Positions 43,131 through 52,881 of a DNA stretch of 64,000 bases are shown here, piece by piece. Location: assembly GCF_007644035.1 (NCBI RefSeq), contig NZ_VMTV02000134.1:62001-126000 (forward strand), given 5' to 3'. The stretch comes from Vogesella mureinivorans. Its GTDB lineage: Bacteria > Pseudomonadota > Gammaproteobacteria > Burkholderiales > Chromobacteriaceae. How positions within the stretch are numbered: the first letter of the stretch is position 1; each line of letters starts with the position of its first letter. The notes beneath the pieces are model-generated. The model saw nothing but the letters and a program-made list of their open reading frames with translations. It was not told the origin of the DNA and made no database searches. The position numbers and the translations under genes were made by a program.

Positions 43131-43364
43131 TCAGGCTTGCTGCAGGCGGGCGGCCAGGGTGTCTGCCAGCTCGGCCCAGTCGGCGTCGTCTTCCAGTGCC
43201 TGTTTCAGGAAAGCAGCTTGCGAGGCGCTCCAGAACGGCGCGTCTTCGATGGCGGTGCCGGCCGGCAGCGGGTGGCTGGCAATGAAGGCGCTGATGTCGG
43301 CCGGGCTGTCTGGCAGGCCCAGCTGGGCAAACAGGGTGCACAGGGTATGAAGGCTGGTATCCAT
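43131..43364 (-). CDS. DUF2789 family protein
   Basis: Small soluble protein of 77 residues, close to the usual DUF2789 length. Family segments are LHTLFAQLGLPDSPADISAFIASH and APFWSASQAAFLKQALEDDADWAELADTL. Start ATG at 43364. The function is unknown. Upstream of it lies a divergent lipoprotein gene. Confidence 0.85.
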   Translation of the reverse strand: MDTSLHTLCTLFAQLGLPDSPADISAFIASHPLPAGTAIEDAPFWSASQAAFLKQALEDDADWAELADTLAARLQQA

Positions 43365-43481
43365 GGGCAAGGCTCCGGTGGGTGAAATGTCAGCATACAC
43401 GCATGCTGGCTGGAACTGTGGCCACTGCGCCATACTCTATAAGGTGCTGCAGGTGCAGCCTTTGACGAACAGGAGACAGCA

Positions 43482-43823
43482 ATGCGCAAGGTTTGGATTG
43501 TGCTGGCAGCCAGTGCCGGCTTGGTGGCGTGTAGTGCCGAGCAGGCCAGCAAGCTGCAGCAACAGGCATCGGCGGCCATCGGTACCGCGCATCAGGTGGT
43601 GCAGGACAGCAGCGCGCCGCTGGGCGAGCTGAAACAACAGGCCAGCGCAGCGGTGGGTAGTGCCGGCAAGCTGAAAGAACAAGCCAGCGCCGCGCTGGGT
43701 GTGGCGCAGCGCGTGGGCGCGGCGGCGGCCATTCTGAACCCGGAGCTGGGGCAGCAGATCGACGAGGCCAAGCAGCAGGTGGACACGGTGAAACAGGCCG
43801 CTGATGCGCTGCAGGGCAAGTAA
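43482..43823 (+). CDS. Small alanine-rich lipoprotein
   Basis: Protein of 113 residues with a lipoprotein signal (lipobox LVAC, Cys17). The rest is an almost continuous Ala/Gln-rich helix with three imperfect repeats (LQQQASAAIGTAHQVVQ, LKQQASAAVGSAGKL, LKEQASAALGVAQRV), likely a coiled coil. Start has AGGAGAC. It may be an envelope structural protein; no family is recognised. Confidence 0.78.
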   Translation: MRKVWIVLAASAGLVACSAEQASKLQQQASAAIGTAHQVVQDSSAPLGELKQQASAAVGSAGKLKEQASAALGVAQRVGAAAAILNPELGQQIDEAKQQVDTVKQAADALQGK

Positions 43824-43946
43824 GCGCCGCTAACCAGCCCCTCGGCCTTGCGCCGCCTTGCCGTACTGCGGTTGCCGCCTGCGTGGGCCTGCCTTGGCGC
43901 AGCTGCGCGGCAAGGTTTTATGCACGGCGCCAAGCCACTGCTTGCC

Positions 43947-43973
43947 AACGCCCCTGCCCTTGGCGGGGGCGTT
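43947..43973. terminator. Hairpin between the lipoprotein and binding-protein genes
   Basis: AACGCCCCTGCC / GGCGGGGGCGTT with one G:U pair and a short loop, followed by TTTT on the plus strand. It probably serves both convergent genes. Confidence 0.75.
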
Positions 43974-43985
43974 TTGCTGCCGCTG

Positions 43986-44750
43986 TTACGGTGTTTTGCC
44001 CGCGTGGGGCAGCAGCTGTTGTTCCAGCTGGGCGTAGCGGCCACTTTGCCGCAGCTGTAGCAGGCCACGGTTGAATGCGGCCAACTGCGCCGCGGCTTGC
44101 GGGTGCGCCCGCGACAGCATCAGGCGAAAGGGTACGGTTTCGATGGGGGTGGGCAGCGTGGCGAGCTGGCTGCGCTCCTGGGCGGTGAGCTTGTTGTGGC
44201 GCAGGCTATGGTACACGCTGCTGGCTAGCGTCATGGCGGTGATGCGCCCGGCCAGAATCATGCGCAGGCCGTTTTCCGGGGTTTCTACGCGGTGGTATTC
44301 CACCCGCCCCTCGCGTTCTAGCCGCACCAGCTCGTGAAAGGTGCGTGACCCCAGCGGCAGGGCCAGGTGCACGCCTTGCCACTGCTGGCGTAGCGGCCAG
44401 TCTGCCAGTGGTTTGCCGGCGTGGTGAATGACGACTTCGCGGTCCTGGACAATGGGCTCGCTGAACAGCGCAAAGCTATCGCGCAGTGGGGTCTGGCTCC
44501 AGACCAGCGAGCCGTCTACGTGGCCGCTGCGCACCATTTCTTCGGCGCGCTTCCACGGGTAAAACCCGTAGCGCACCTGCAGGCCACCCAGGGCGGCCGC
44601 CTCGCTGACCACGGCCGAGGCAAAGCCAAAACGTGGCAGGTGGGCCGATTGGTAGGGCGGCCATTCGCCATTGGCCAGTTGTAGGGTGTGCGCGTGGCTC
44701 AAGGTGATGCTGGCAGCCAGCATCGCCAGTGCGCAAACAATCGATTTCAT
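43986..44750 (-). CDS. Periplasmic solute-binding protein family 3-like
   Basis: Protein of 254 residues with a signal peptide (about 1-19, ending LSHA). The body has the SBP_bac_3 pattern: LQLANGEWPPYQSAHLPRFGFASAVVSEAAALGGLQVRYGFYPWKRAEEMVRSGHVDGS, and a C-terminal lobe with SRAHPQAAAQLAAFNRGLLQL. There is no ABC partner, so it may be a lone receptor-like protein. The start ATG at 44750 lacks a clear Shine-Dalgarno. Confidence 0.88.
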   Translation of the reverse strand: MKSIVCALAMLAASITLSHAHTLQLANGEWPPYQSAHLPRFGFASAVVSEAAALGGLQVRYGFYPWKRAEEMVRSGHVDGSLVWSQTPLRDSFALFSEPIVQDREVVIHHAGKPLADWPLRQQWQGVHLALPLGSRTFHELVRLEREGRVEYHRVETPENGLRMILAGRITAMTLASSVYHSLRHNKLTAQERSQLATLPTPIETVPFRLMLSRAHPQAAAQLAAFNRGLLQLRQSGRYAQLEQQLLPHAGKTP

Positions 44751-44831
44751 TTTGTCGGACAATGCGTAGAGGGCGCCAGTATAAGCATGTTTTGCCAACT
44801 ATTCAGCGCGGTGGGCATGCTAGCTACCAAT

Positions 44832-44863
44832 AAAAAGCGCTAGCTTGGTAGCTAGCGCTTTTT
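44832..44863. terminator. Strong terminator after ftsK
   Basis: Perfect 14-bp arms AAAAAGCGCTAGCT / AGCTAGCGCTTTTT with loop TGGT, 25 bases after the ftsK stop on the minus strand. Both strands have a T-run, so it may be bidirectional. Confidence 0.92.
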
Positions 44864-44887
44864 TTGCAGGATTATATTATCGAAATA

Positions 44888-47785
44888 TCAATAGTCCCGA
44901 TCGGGTACCAGCACCGTGCGGTTGCCGTTGCTTTCCATGGCCGACACGATACCGGCCGCCTCCATGTCTTCGATCAGCCGTGCTGCGCGGTTGTAGCCGA
45001 TGCGTAGCTGGCGCTGTACCGACGAAATGGACGCCTTGCGCGTTTTCAGCACAATGCCGACTGCTTCGTCGTACAGCGGGTCGGTTTCACTACCCGCTGC
45101 GGCGCGGCCTTTGGCCTCGGCCTGGTCGTCGTCGGCGGCAGATTCGCCGGTAAGCAGGCCTTCCACGTAGTCCGGCTCGCCCCACTGCTTCAGGTCTTCC
45201 ACGATGGCGTGTACCTCTTCATCGGTGACAAACGCCCCGTGTACGCGCTGCGGGTAGCCGGTGCCCGGCGGCAGGAACAGCATGTCGCCCTGCCCCAGCA
45301 GGCTTTCGGCGCCCATCTGGTCCAGAATGGTACGGCTGTCGATCTTGCTGGATACCTGGAACGCAATGCGCGTGGGGATGTTGGCCTTGATCAGGCCGGT
45401 AATCACGTCCACCGACGGGCGCTGCGTGGCCAGAATCAGATGGATGCCGGCGGCGCGGGCTTTTTGCGCCAGGCGGGCAATCAGCTCTTCGATCTTCTTG
45501 CCGGCCACCATCATCAGGTCGGCAAACTCGTCTACCACCACCACGATGAAGGGCAGCGTGGCCAGCGGCTCCGGTGTGTCCGGCGTCAGGCTGAACGGGT
45601 TGACCAGACGTTGGCCGCGTGCCTCGGCGGCGCGCACCTTGTCGTTGTAGCCGGCCAGGTTGCGCACGCCCAGGTGGCTCATCAGGCGGTAGCGTTTTTC
45701 CATTTCGCCCACGCACCAGTTCAGCGCGTTGGCCGCCAGCTTCATGTCGGTGACCACTGGCGCCAGTAGGTGCGGAATGTCGTTGTACACCGACAGCTCC
45801 AGCATCTTGGGGTCGATCATGATGAAGCGCACTTCGTCCGGCGTGGCCTTGTACAGCATGGACAAGATCATGGCGTTCACGCCTACCGACTTGCCCGAGC
45901 CGGTGGTACCGGCTACCAGCAGGTGCGGCGCTTTGGCCAGATCCATCACCACGGGGGCGCCGCTGATGTCTTGCCCCAGCGCCAGCGTGAGCTTGGAGGC
46001 GTTTTGCTGGAATACCTCGGCGCTGAAGATTTCCGACAGGCGGATCATCTGGCGCTGCGGGTTGGGCAGCTCCAGCCCCATGCAGGTCTTGCCGGGGATG
46101 GTTTCCACCACGCGGATGGACGCCAGGCCCAGCGCGCGCGACAGGTCTTTGGCCAGGTTCACCACCTGGCTGCCGCGCACCCCTACTGCGGGCTCGACTT
46201 CATAGCGGGTAATCACCGGGCCGGCGTAGGCGTCTACCACGGCCACTTTTACCTTGAATTCGGCGCATTTTTCTTCGATGAGAATGCCGCGTTCTATCAG
46301 GTAGTCCTCACTCTGTACCGCCTTGTGTACTTCGGGCGGGCGCAGCAGGTCCAGCGATGGCAGGCAGGCGTCGCCGTACACCACGGGGATGGGGTGCGGC
46401 TTGGGCTGCGTGGCGCTGGCCAGGGTGTGCAGCGCCTGGCTGATGTGCGCGGCGGGTACGCCGCTGTCTGCTGCCGGGTAGGCTTCTGCGGCTGCCGGTG
46501 CATCTTCCAGCAGCTGCCACACCAGGCCAGGGTTGGCCGCAGCGGGCGCCACGTCGGCTTCGCTGTCGGTTTCGTCGTCCAGCAGGTGCCACACGATGTC
46601 GCCACGCTGGGTGCTGTGGTAGCCGGCCTGCGGTGCCGGGGTATTGTCGGCGGCTGGCGGCGCGGCAGGTGCTGGCGCGGGCACGGCAGGCGGCTCGGTG
46701 CTGCCTGGTGTGGTAACGGTCTGCCGCAGGCGCACGCCCTGCCATACCGGCGGGGCGGCGGGCGCGGCTACCGGCTGGCGCAGCTGTTGCCAGCGTGCGG
46801 TGGTGTCGGGTGTGTGGGCGATTGCTGGCGCTGGCTCGGCGACTGGCTGTGCGGTGCTGGCCTCGTCGGGCAGGGCAAAGTCGTCGTCCAGCTCGAAGCC
46901 ATTGTGCTGTTCGTCTGCTGCCGGGATGCCTGGCCAGCTGTCGGCCTCGTGCTGGTTTGCTTGGCTGTCGTACGCGGCCGGGGCCAGTGGCTCGGCGGTG
47001 GGGAGAAATGACGGCGGTGCCCCTGCGGCGCGCGCTTCGGCGGCGTGGCTGGCACCGCGCCAGTCGGCCTGGATGTCGGCTGGCGGGCGCGGCACCGGGG
47101 CGTCGGCCTTGGCCGGGCTAAAGCTGGATTGCGGGCCAAACAGCGCGGCGGCGGCACGTTGCCTTTCTTGCTGTGCCAGTGGCGAAGGCGGCGGCGGTAC
47201 GGGCGCCGCGGCTTTTTTCATGACCGGGGTGGGCTGCAGGATGACTGGCGGCAGGGGTGCGGCTGGGGTTGGCTGGCGGCCACTGTGCAGCTGTTGTACG
47301 TTGGCGCGCACTTCGCGCGGGTCGATCAGCGGCAGCTCGCGTGTCTGCGGCAAGGGTTTGCCGTCGTGTGCGGCTAGCTTTTCACGCCGCGTCAGGTCGT
47401 GGCGCAGGTTGCGCTGTACGTCGTCCAGGCCGATGACCGGCAGCTTGCGTTTGGCGCTGCTGGCCGGCTGGCCAGGCGGGGTGCTGCGCTGGTAGCGCGG
47501 CAGCGCGCGGGGCAGCTTGTCGATGACTTCGGCTGGCGGCGCTTTGGGCGTGCCAGCCGGCAGAGGGGGTGGTGTGGCGACGGCGGGTGTGATGCCAGGG
47601 TTGGCCGCAGCCGGTGGCTGGTCGGCCAGCGCACCCAGCGTGCGCCGTGGCGGCCGCGGTGTGATGGCGTCGGGGGTGTCGATGGGCGGCAAGGGGGCAT
47701 CCTGCCCGTGGGGGGCGCTATCGGCGCCGCCGTCTTCTTGCAACACATGCTTGAGCTTGGTCAGCAGTTTGGAAAACTTCTCCAT
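44888..47785 (-). CDS. ftsK: FtsK/SpoIIIE-type DNA translocase without membrane anchor
   Basis: DNA translocase of 965 residues. The first 470 residues are a Pro/Ala/Gln-rich linker and contain no hydrophobic helix, unlike classical FtsK with four N-terminal membrane spans. The motor (about 500-890) has Walker [11 protein letters not shown] near 628, [12 protein letters not shown] as Walker B and [26 protein letters not shown]. The gamma domain (about 900-965) has [28 protein letters not shown], which reads KOPS sites. It may assist chromosome segregation or dimer resolution. Some Neisseriales carry two ftsK genes, so a membrane-anchored one may be elsewhere; that is inference. Confidence 0.93.
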   Translation of the reverse strand: MEKFSKLLTKLKHVLQEDGGADSAPHGQDAPLPPIDTPDAITPRPPRRTLGALADQPPAAANPGITPAVATPPPLPAGTPKAPPAEVIDKLPRALPRYQRSTPPGQPASSAKRKLPVIGLDDVQRNLRHDLTRREKLAAHDGKPLPQTRELPLIDPREVRANVQQLHSGRQPTPAAPLPPVILQPTPVMKKAAAPVPPPPSPLAQQERQRAAAALFGPQSSFSPAKADAPVPRPPADIQADWRGASHAAEARAAGAPPSFLPTAEPLAPAAYDSQANQHEADSWPGIPAADEQHNGFELDDDFALPDEASTAQPVAEPAPAIAHTPDTTARWQQLRQPVAAPAAPPVWQGVRLRQTVTTPGSTEPPAVPAPAPAAPPAADNTPAPQAGYHSTQRGDIVWHLLDDETDSEADVAPAAANPGLVWQLLEDAPAAAEAYPAADSGVPAAHISQALHTLASATQPKPHPIPVVYGDACLPSLDLLRPPEVHKAVQSEDYLIERGILIEEKCAEFKVKVAVVDAYAGPVITRYEVEPAVGVRGSQVVNLAKDLSRALGLASIRVVETIPGKTCMGLELPNPQRQMIRLSEIFSAEVFQQNASKLTLALGQDISGAPVVMDLAKAPHLLVAGTTGSGKSVGVNAMILSMLYKATPDEVRFIMIDPKMLELSVYNDIPHLLAPVVTDMKLAANALNWCVGEMEKRYRLMSHLGVRNLAGYNDKVRAAEARGQRLVNPFSLTPDTPEPLATLPFIVVVVDEFADLMMVAGKKIEELIARLAQKARAAGIHLILATQRPSVDVITGLIKANIPTRIAFQVSSKIDSRTILDQMGAESLLGQGDMLFLPPGTGYPQRVHGAFVTDEEVHAIVEDLKQWGEPDYVEGLLTGESAADDDQAEAKGRAAAGSETDPLYDEAVGIVLKTRKASISSVQRQLRIGYNRAARLIEDMEAAGIVSAMESNGNRTVLVPDRDY

Positions 47786-47802
47786 GGCATCACTCTTCCG
47801 CT

Positions 47803-47991
47803 TTAGCGGGTTTTGTTCCAGCCGGCGATGGCGTCTTTTTTGTTATCGGCCTGCGGGCCAATGGCGCTGCAGGTGCCTTGCCCGGCGTAGCGGGTGCACT
47901 GTACCCAGAAGCGGCGCGAGCCGGCCTTGACCACTTCGGCCGGGGCGCCGCATTTGTTGCAGGGTTTCAGGCTGGTGGTATCGCTCATCAT
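47803..47991 (-). CDS. Lar-like small zinc-ribbon protein
   Basis: Protein of 62 residues with [28 protein letters not shown] and a final KKDAIAGWN, the pattern of the Lar (restriction alleviation) and related zinc-ribbon families, with Cys-x2-Cys and one further Cys. In phage, Lar modulates type I restriction; a chromosomal function is unknown. It ends 17 bases before the ftsK start and is probably in the same operon. Confidence 0.78.
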   Translation of the reverse strand: MMSDTTSLKPCNKCGAPAEVVKAGSRRFWVQCTRYAGQGTCSAIGPQADNKKDAIAGWNKTR

Positions 47992-48051
47992 GGTATTCCG
48001 GCAGGGTTAATCACCGGATGATACCGCAATTGCGGTGGCCAGCCGCGGGCC

Positions 48052-49152
48052 CTAATCCAGAAAGAATTCTACCGGCAGGGTGAGGCTAAGCTCGTCCGGG
48101 CGCTCTGGCGGGATGCGCGGTAGCGGCGAGGCGCGCTGGATAGTGGCCAGCGCGGCGGCGTCCAGGCTGGCGTGGCCGCTGCTCTGGCTGAGCTGTACGG
48201 CTAGTACGCGGCCATCGCGGCCAACCTTCAGCAGCAGGTAGGCTACGCCTTCGCTGCCTTGGGCGCGTGCTCCTGCCGGGTACTGGCGATAGCGTTCCAG
48301 CCGTGCCATGACCTGCGCTTCCCAGCTATGGCTGTTACCGCCGCTGGCTTGGCCGGCGGGCAGCGAGGGGCTGGGCGGGGCTGCGGCGATGCTGGCGGCG
48401 GCAGCGGGGGCCGCTTTGGCTACGGGCACCTCGGGGGCTGGCGGGGTGGTGTCGGCGGCGGTGGCATGGGCTGGCGCGACCGCTAGCTGTGTGGCTGCGG
48501 GGCTGCGGGTGTGTAGCAGCGGTGTGGCCGGGTGGCTGGCGCTGCGTGGTGGCGTGCTGGCCTGGCTGGCGGCGGTGACGCGGGCTGCGGTGTGGCTGGC
48601 GACGGGTGTGGGCAAGCTGGTGAGCGTCATCAGGCCGGGTTGCGCCAGGGCCAGCTGCTGCGGGGGGGGGGCGGCGTGTTGTAGCAGCAGGCCGATGGCG
48701 GCGGCATGCAGGGCTAGCGTACACAGTGCAGCGCCCTGCCCTGCGCGCAGTGGTAGCCCCCGTGGTGCCTGGCCCGGGTAGCCGGGCTGGCGTAGCAGCC
48801 AGCTGGCTACGGCCAGCTGCAGCAGGGCTGCGGCCAACAGTAGCCAGCCAGGTGGCTGGCTGGCGGTCAGGGCGATAAAGCCTAGCGCCATGCCGGCGCA
48901 GGCAAGCACTTTGCCACGTACCGGTACGACGCGGTGTTGTTGCCATTGTTGTAGCGGCGGCCCCAGGCGCGGGTGCGCCAGCAGGCGCGCTGCCCATGCC
49001 GGGGTGCTGCGGCCAAAGCAGGCGAGTGCCAGCAGCAGGAACACGGTGGTGGGCATCAGCGGCAGGATGGCGCCGATAAGGCCCAGCCCCAGCATCAGGC
49101 AGCCGGCCAGATGGTAGCCCCAGCGGCGTGGGGCGGCCAGGTGCTGGCTCAT
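48052..49152 (-). CDS. YbaN (DUF454)-TonB fusion protein
   Basis: Inner-membrane protein of 366 residues that joins two families. The N-terminal part (about 8-110) has the DUF454/YbaN pattern (GCLMLGLGLIGAILPLMPTTVFLLLALACFGRS, LLAHPRLGPPLQQW) with about three membrane helices. After a further hydrophobic helix (about 140-158) there is a Pro/Ala-rich periplasmic spacer and a TonB C-terminal domain (about 275-366: RYRQYPAGARAQGSEGVAYLLLKVGRDGRVL). It should carry energy to the neighbouring receptor. No ExbB or ExbD gene is seen nearby. The start overlaps the haem oxygenase stop by four bases. Confidence 0.88.
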   Translation of the reverse strand: MSQHLAAPRRWGYHLAGCLMLGLGLIGAILPLMPTTVFLLLALACFGRSTPAWAARLLAHPRLGPPLQQWQQHRVVPVRGKVLACAGMALGFIALTASQPPGWLLLAAALLQLAVASWLLRQPGYPGQAPRGLPLRAGQGAALCTLALHAAAIGLLLQHAAPPPQQLALAQPGLMTLTSLPTPVASHTAARVTAASQASTPPRSASHPATPLLHTRSPAATQLAVAPAHATAADTTPPAPEVPVAKAAPAAAASIAAAPPSPSLPAGQASGGNSHSWEAQVMARLERYRQYPAGARAQGSEGVAYLLLKVGRDGRVLAVQLSQSSGHASLDAAALATIQRASPLPRIPPERPDELSLTLPVEFFLD

Positions 49153-49736
49153 CCGTATACCCTGTCCAGGTGCTGGTTCATCAGGGTGAAGGCGGCTTTG
49201 GCGCCGGCGTTAACGCGTGCCTCGGCGGCGGCATCCAGCACGAGGGTGTCCAGTGTCTGGGTGAAGTCGCGCCAGTGGCGGGCGCGGCCGTCCGGGTGGC
49301 CGCCCAGGTGGCGTGCGCCTTTTTCGTGGGAAAGGCCCAGGGCTTGTGCCATTTTCAGCAGGATGGCGGCGCCCAGCTTGCTGCCTTCTACCACGTATAG
49401 CCAGCCCATGGCGGTAGCCACGTCCAGCTGACTGTCGATGGGGGCGGTGGCGGTTTGGGCGGGCAGCGGGCAGCCCAGGTCGTCCAGGTCGGCGGCAATC
49501 AGGGCGTGGCGGCGGCGGCTGGCCAGGTCGCTGAACAAGGCGGCCAGGCCCGGGTTGTCGTACAGGGCGTCGGCGTCGCGCAGGAACAGGTATTGCGCTT
49601 GCAGAAACTGGCGGTAGTGGCTGTGGCTGGCAAACGGGCGGTAGGTCATGATGCGCTGGTCTAGCGCGTCATGGGTGGCGTGGGTGCTGGCTTTCAGGCG
49701 TTGGGTGCGGCTGAGGGTGTGTTCGCTGGTGTGCAT
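49149..49736 (-). CDS. Haem oxygenase
   Basis: Soluble haem oxygenase of 195 residues that would open haem to biliverdin, CO and iron. Near the N-terminus LKASTHATHDALD contains the proximal His22 candidate, and MGWLYVVEGSKLGAAILLKMAQALG is the distal helix with the conserved Gly-rich region. It resembles bacterial HemO/PigA more than HmuO. The start is the ATG at 49736. It lies just after the receptor gene and before the TonB fusion, so it probably degrades imported haem. Confidence 0.92.
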   Translation of the reverse strand: MHTSEHTLSRTQRLKASTHATHDALDQRIMTYRPFASHSHYRQFLQAQYLFLRDADALYDNPGLAALFSDLASRRRHALIAADLDDLGCPLPAQTATAPIDSQLDVATAMGWLYVVEGSKLGAAILLKMAQALGLSHEKGARHLGGHPDGRARHWRDFTQTLDTLVLDAAAEARVNAGAKAAFTLMNQHLDRVYG

Positions 49737-49803
49737 GTTGGCAGTGTCTTTATGGTGGTGGTCAGGGTTGGCCGCACGCGGCGGCCTGCTGGTTTCGGGG
49801 TGC

Positions 49804-52776
49804 TCAGAAGCGTGCGCTGATGGCGGCCCGGTAGGTACGGCCCGGCCCTGGCATCAGGCTGAGGGTGAGCGGGTCCAGGTAGAAGCGGTTGGTAACGTTG
49901 TCTATGGCCAGCTCCACACTGGTGTGGCGGCTTAGCTGGTAGCTGGCAAACAGGTCCACGATGGTGTAGGGCCGGGTGAGTACCTGGTTGGCGGTGCCGT
50001 TGTAGCTTTCCCAGCCGCGGCCGGTGGCGGCCTGTTCTGCAGTGGGGCCGCTGGTGTACACCACGCGCGTGCCGGCACTGAGGGTGTCGTTTAGCCAGCG
50101 CCCGCCCAGGGTGAGGTTGGCGCTGAGCCGTGGCGGGATATGGTTGCGTACGTAGGCGGTGGAAAAGCCGGTGGGCGAGCAGTTACCCAGCGTGGCGTAG
50201 GGCCGGGTGGTGTAGAAGGTGCCGCTGTTTTCGTCGTATACGTCGTATTGCTTGATGCGGAAGTATTCGGCGGTTTGCTGGTCGCAGATTTGCACCTGGC
50301 GGTGGTAGGTGGCCGACAGCTCGCCAAAGAAGCCGCCGTTGTCGTAGCTGGTTTGCAGCTCCAGCCCTTTGATCCGGTAGCTGTCCATATTGGCGATGGT
50401 GAAGTTCTGCATGCCGGGCAGCCCTTTGAACGGGCGGCGCGTCAGGTAGCCATTGGTACGGTTGTCGAAGTAGGCCAGGCGGGCACGCAGCTTGTCGTCG
50501 GGTGCGAGCCAGCCATCGCGCAGCAGGCTGATGCCGATTTCACGGTTTTTGCTGCGTTCGGGTGCCAGCGGGTTCAGGTAGGGGGCTGATGAACCCAGGG
50601 TGGATTCCATCAGGCTGGGCATGCGCAGGCCTTCGCTGTAGCGGGCGTAGGCGCTAAGGCCGCCCCCCAGCTGTACGCTCAGGCCGGCCATGGGGGCAAA
50701 GCCGCTGTCCTGGCGGCGGAATGCCGGGGCGTATTCGTAGCGGGTGGCCAGCACGTCGCTGTATTCGTTGTTTTCGTCTACTTCCAGGCGGCTGGCTTTG
50801 GCGGGGTCGAAGCTGACCGGCGTACCGGACCACGGGTAGAGCTGGGTGCCAGCCTGCTGGCGGGGGTCGGTGGCGGCACTGTACTCGCCGTTGGCATCGG
50901 GCAGCCATTTCAGGTAACCCACTACTTCTTCCGTATCGCCTTCTCCCTGGTACACGTCGATCGTGCGATAGCGCTGCCGGGTTTCGTGGGCTGTCGTCTG
51001 TACGTTGTGGTCCTGGCTGGCAAAGCGGGTGTAGCGGCCGCCTAGCTCTAGGCTTAGCCAGGGGTTGGCCGCCCAGTCCAGCTTGAAGAAGGCGCTGTGT
51101 TCGTCGCGCTGGCCGCTGCGGATCGTGTCATTGCGGTTGATGTCTTCCATGCTGGTGAACACGCCCTTGCCCGGCCCGGTGCGCTCGCGCTGCAGCGACA
51201 CGCCGTAGTCCAGCTTGAAGACGCCGGCAGCATTACGCAGCAGGCTGCTGTTGCTGATGTCGGCACCGCTGCGGGTGGCTGCGGTCTGCACGCGGTAGCG
51301 CGAGTCCAGCCATTCGTTACTGGTTTCACTCCAGGCCGGCAGTGGCTTGCCTTGCTGCGGGTTGCGGAACACGTCGCCGTTCATGGCATCGCTTTGCATG
51401 TCGGTGTGCCATACATTGGCTTTCAGGTGGATCAGCGGCTGTTCTGCCGGCGCCCACTTGTAGCGTGCGCTGTAGCTGTCCAGCAGCACATGGCTGGCAG
51501 GCCACTGCACGATGTAGCCGCTGTCGTTACGCAAGATCTGCGATGGCATGATTTCGCCGTAGTGGCTGTCGTAGCGGCGCCAGGCCAGCTCTAGCGTGCT
51601 GTCCTCGTCCGGGCGCAGTGTGCCTTTCAGTAGCAGCGAGTCGCTGCGGTTGGCCGTATTGTTGATTTCCTCGCCGGGGCGGTACACGGTGGTGACACCC
51701 ACTTCCTGTACCGGGTTGGTGCCGCCAAAGTTCATCCAGTTGTTGTAGACGCGCAGCTTGTCGTAGCCGTGCTTGCCGGCAAAGTAGTTGCCCTGGTCGC
51801 GGTGGGCGTAGGCGGCGAGCAGCTCGTAGTGGTCCTGCCGGGTGGCCAGCGCCAGGCTACCGGCGCCGGCGCGGGTATCCAGCCCGGGGGCGTGCTGCCG
51901 TGGCGTAGCCTTGATATGGGCCTGCGGTGTGGCGGTATTGCTTTGCAGGCTGCCGCGCAGGCGCACGCCCAGGCGCTCGCCGGGCAGCAGCACGTCGGCA
52001 GCCTTTAGCGTGTCCATCTGCACCAGGCCGCCGACGGCACCCGCGCCTTGCGCCGCCAGGCTGGGGCCTTTTTCGATGGTGGCGCTGCTGATCAGGTCCG
52101 GGTCCAGGTAGTTACGGTCGGCGGCGCCAGCGTAGCCACGGTAGACGTGCAGCGACTGCACGGCACCATCGACCACAACCGGCACCCTGCCCTGCCCCTG
52201 CATGCCGCGCACGTTCACATCGACGGCCCCGCTGTTGCGGCCGTCGCCTACCTGCACGCCGGGTGTGCCCTTGAACATGTCGGCCACCGAGGTGCCGCGG
52301 AAGCGTTCTATTTGCTGCTGGCTGATGACGGCGCGCGAGCCGGCTTTGACATAGGGGCGGTCGGCCAGGGCGATATCGTCGTCGTCCAGCAAGCCGGCGG
52401 CCTGGCGTTGGCCGCGCACCTGCAGGGCAGACAGCGCGACATCGCCCTGGGCGGCGGCAGCCGGCTTGAGGGTGATGGTGCCGTCGCGGATCTCTGCGCG
52501 CAGGCCGCTACCCGCCAGCAGGCGTTGCAGGGCATCCCGTACGGTGAGCTGGCCTTGCAGCGCCGGGCTTTGGCGTGTGCGGGTAAGCGCCGCGTCTACC
52601 AGTAGCACCATGCCGGCCTGGCGGGCCAGCTCGTTCAGGGCACTGCCTAGTGGCTGTGCAGCAATGTTGAAAGCCTGGGGTAGCGCGGCTGGGGGCGCAC
52701 TGTAGGCCGGGCTGGCAAAAGCCAGGCTAAGCGCTAGCAAAATCGGGCGCAGTGAGGGGGCGGGTGTGCGTGGCAT
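49804..52776 (-). CDS. TonB-dependent haem/haemoprotein receptor with STN domain
   Basis: Outer-membrane receptor of 990 residues. A signal peptide (about 1-26) is followed by an STN domain (about 50-105), the TonB box and plug (about 145-275, ISQQQIERFRGTSVADMFKGTPGVQVGDGRNSGAVDVNVRGMQGQGRVPVVVDGA) and a large barrel ending ISARF. The HasR/haemoglobin-receptor type is suggested by the plug and the size. STN implies cell-surface signalling through the FecR-FecI pair encoded upstream. A neighbouring haem oxygenase supports haem as substrate. Confidence 0.93.
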   Translation of the reverse strand: MPRTPAPSLRPILLALSLAFASPAYSAPPAALPQAFNIAAQPLGSALNELARQAGMVLLVDAALTRTRQSPALQGQLTVRDALQRLLAGSGLRAEIRDGTITLKPAAAAQGDVALSALQVRGQRQAAGLLDDDDIALADRPYVKAGSRAVISQQQIERFRGTSVADMFKGTPGVQVGDGRNSGAVDVNVRGMQGQGRVPVVVDGAVQSLHVYRGYAGAADRNYLDPDLISSATIEKGPSLAAQGAGAVGGLVQMDTLKAADVLLPGERLGVRLRGSLQSNTATPQAHIKATPRQHAPGLDTRAGAGSLALATRQDHYELLAAYAHRDQGNYFAGKHGYDKLRVYNNWMNFGGTNPVQEVGVTTVYRPGEEINNTANRSDSLLLKGTLRPDEDSTLELAWRRYDSHYGEIMPSQILRNDSGYIVQWPASHVLLDSYSARYKWAPAEQPLIHLKANVWHTDMQSDAMNGDVFRNPQQGKPLPAWSETSNEWLDSRYRVQTAATRSGADISNSSLLRNAAGVFKLDYGVSLQRERTGPGKGVFTSMEDINRNDTIRSGQRDEHSAFFKLDWAANPWLSLELGGRYTRFASQDHNVQTTAHETRQRYRTIDVYQGEGDTEEVVGYLKWLPDANGEYSAATDPRQQAGTQLYPWSGTPVSFDPAKASRLEVDENNEYSDVLATRYEYAPAFRRQDSGFAPMAGLSVQLGGGLSAYARYSEGLRMPSLMESTLGSSAPYLNPLAPERSKNREIGISLLRDGWLAPDDKLRARLAYFDNRTNGYLTRRPFKGLPGMQNFTIANMDSYRIKGLELQTSYDNGGFFGELSATYHRQVQICDQQTAEYFRIKQYDVYDENSGTFYTTRPYATLGNCSPTGFSTAYVRNHIPPRLSANLTLGGRWLNDTLSAGTRVVYTSGPTAEQAATGRGWESYNGTANQVLTRPYTIVDLFASYQLSRHTSVELAIDNVTNRFYLDPLTLSLMPGPGRTYRAAISARF

Positions 52777-52795
52777 GGTGGGTGTGCTTTGTTTG

Positions 52796-52820
52796 TATCA
52801 AAAATCATTCTCAATTGTGA
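52796..52820. promoter_or_regulatory. Putative Fur box upstream of the haem receptor
   Basis: TATCAAAAATCATTCTCAATTGTGAAA contains TCAAAAATCATTCTCA, which matches Fur consensus half-sites on the minus strand (TGAGAATGATTTTTGA). It is about 20 bases before the receptor start. Iron control fits the locus, but the site is not proven. Confidence 0.65.
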
Positions 52821-52881
52821 AAACGATACAAAGCGGCAAACCCTGATGTTCAGGGTGAAATATTTTTTCAAAAAGGTATTT

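Noticed and set aside
43848-44074. Short frames between the lipoprotein and binding-protein genes
   Set aside because: They overlap a strong terminator and the 3' end of the binding-protein gene; no start signal.
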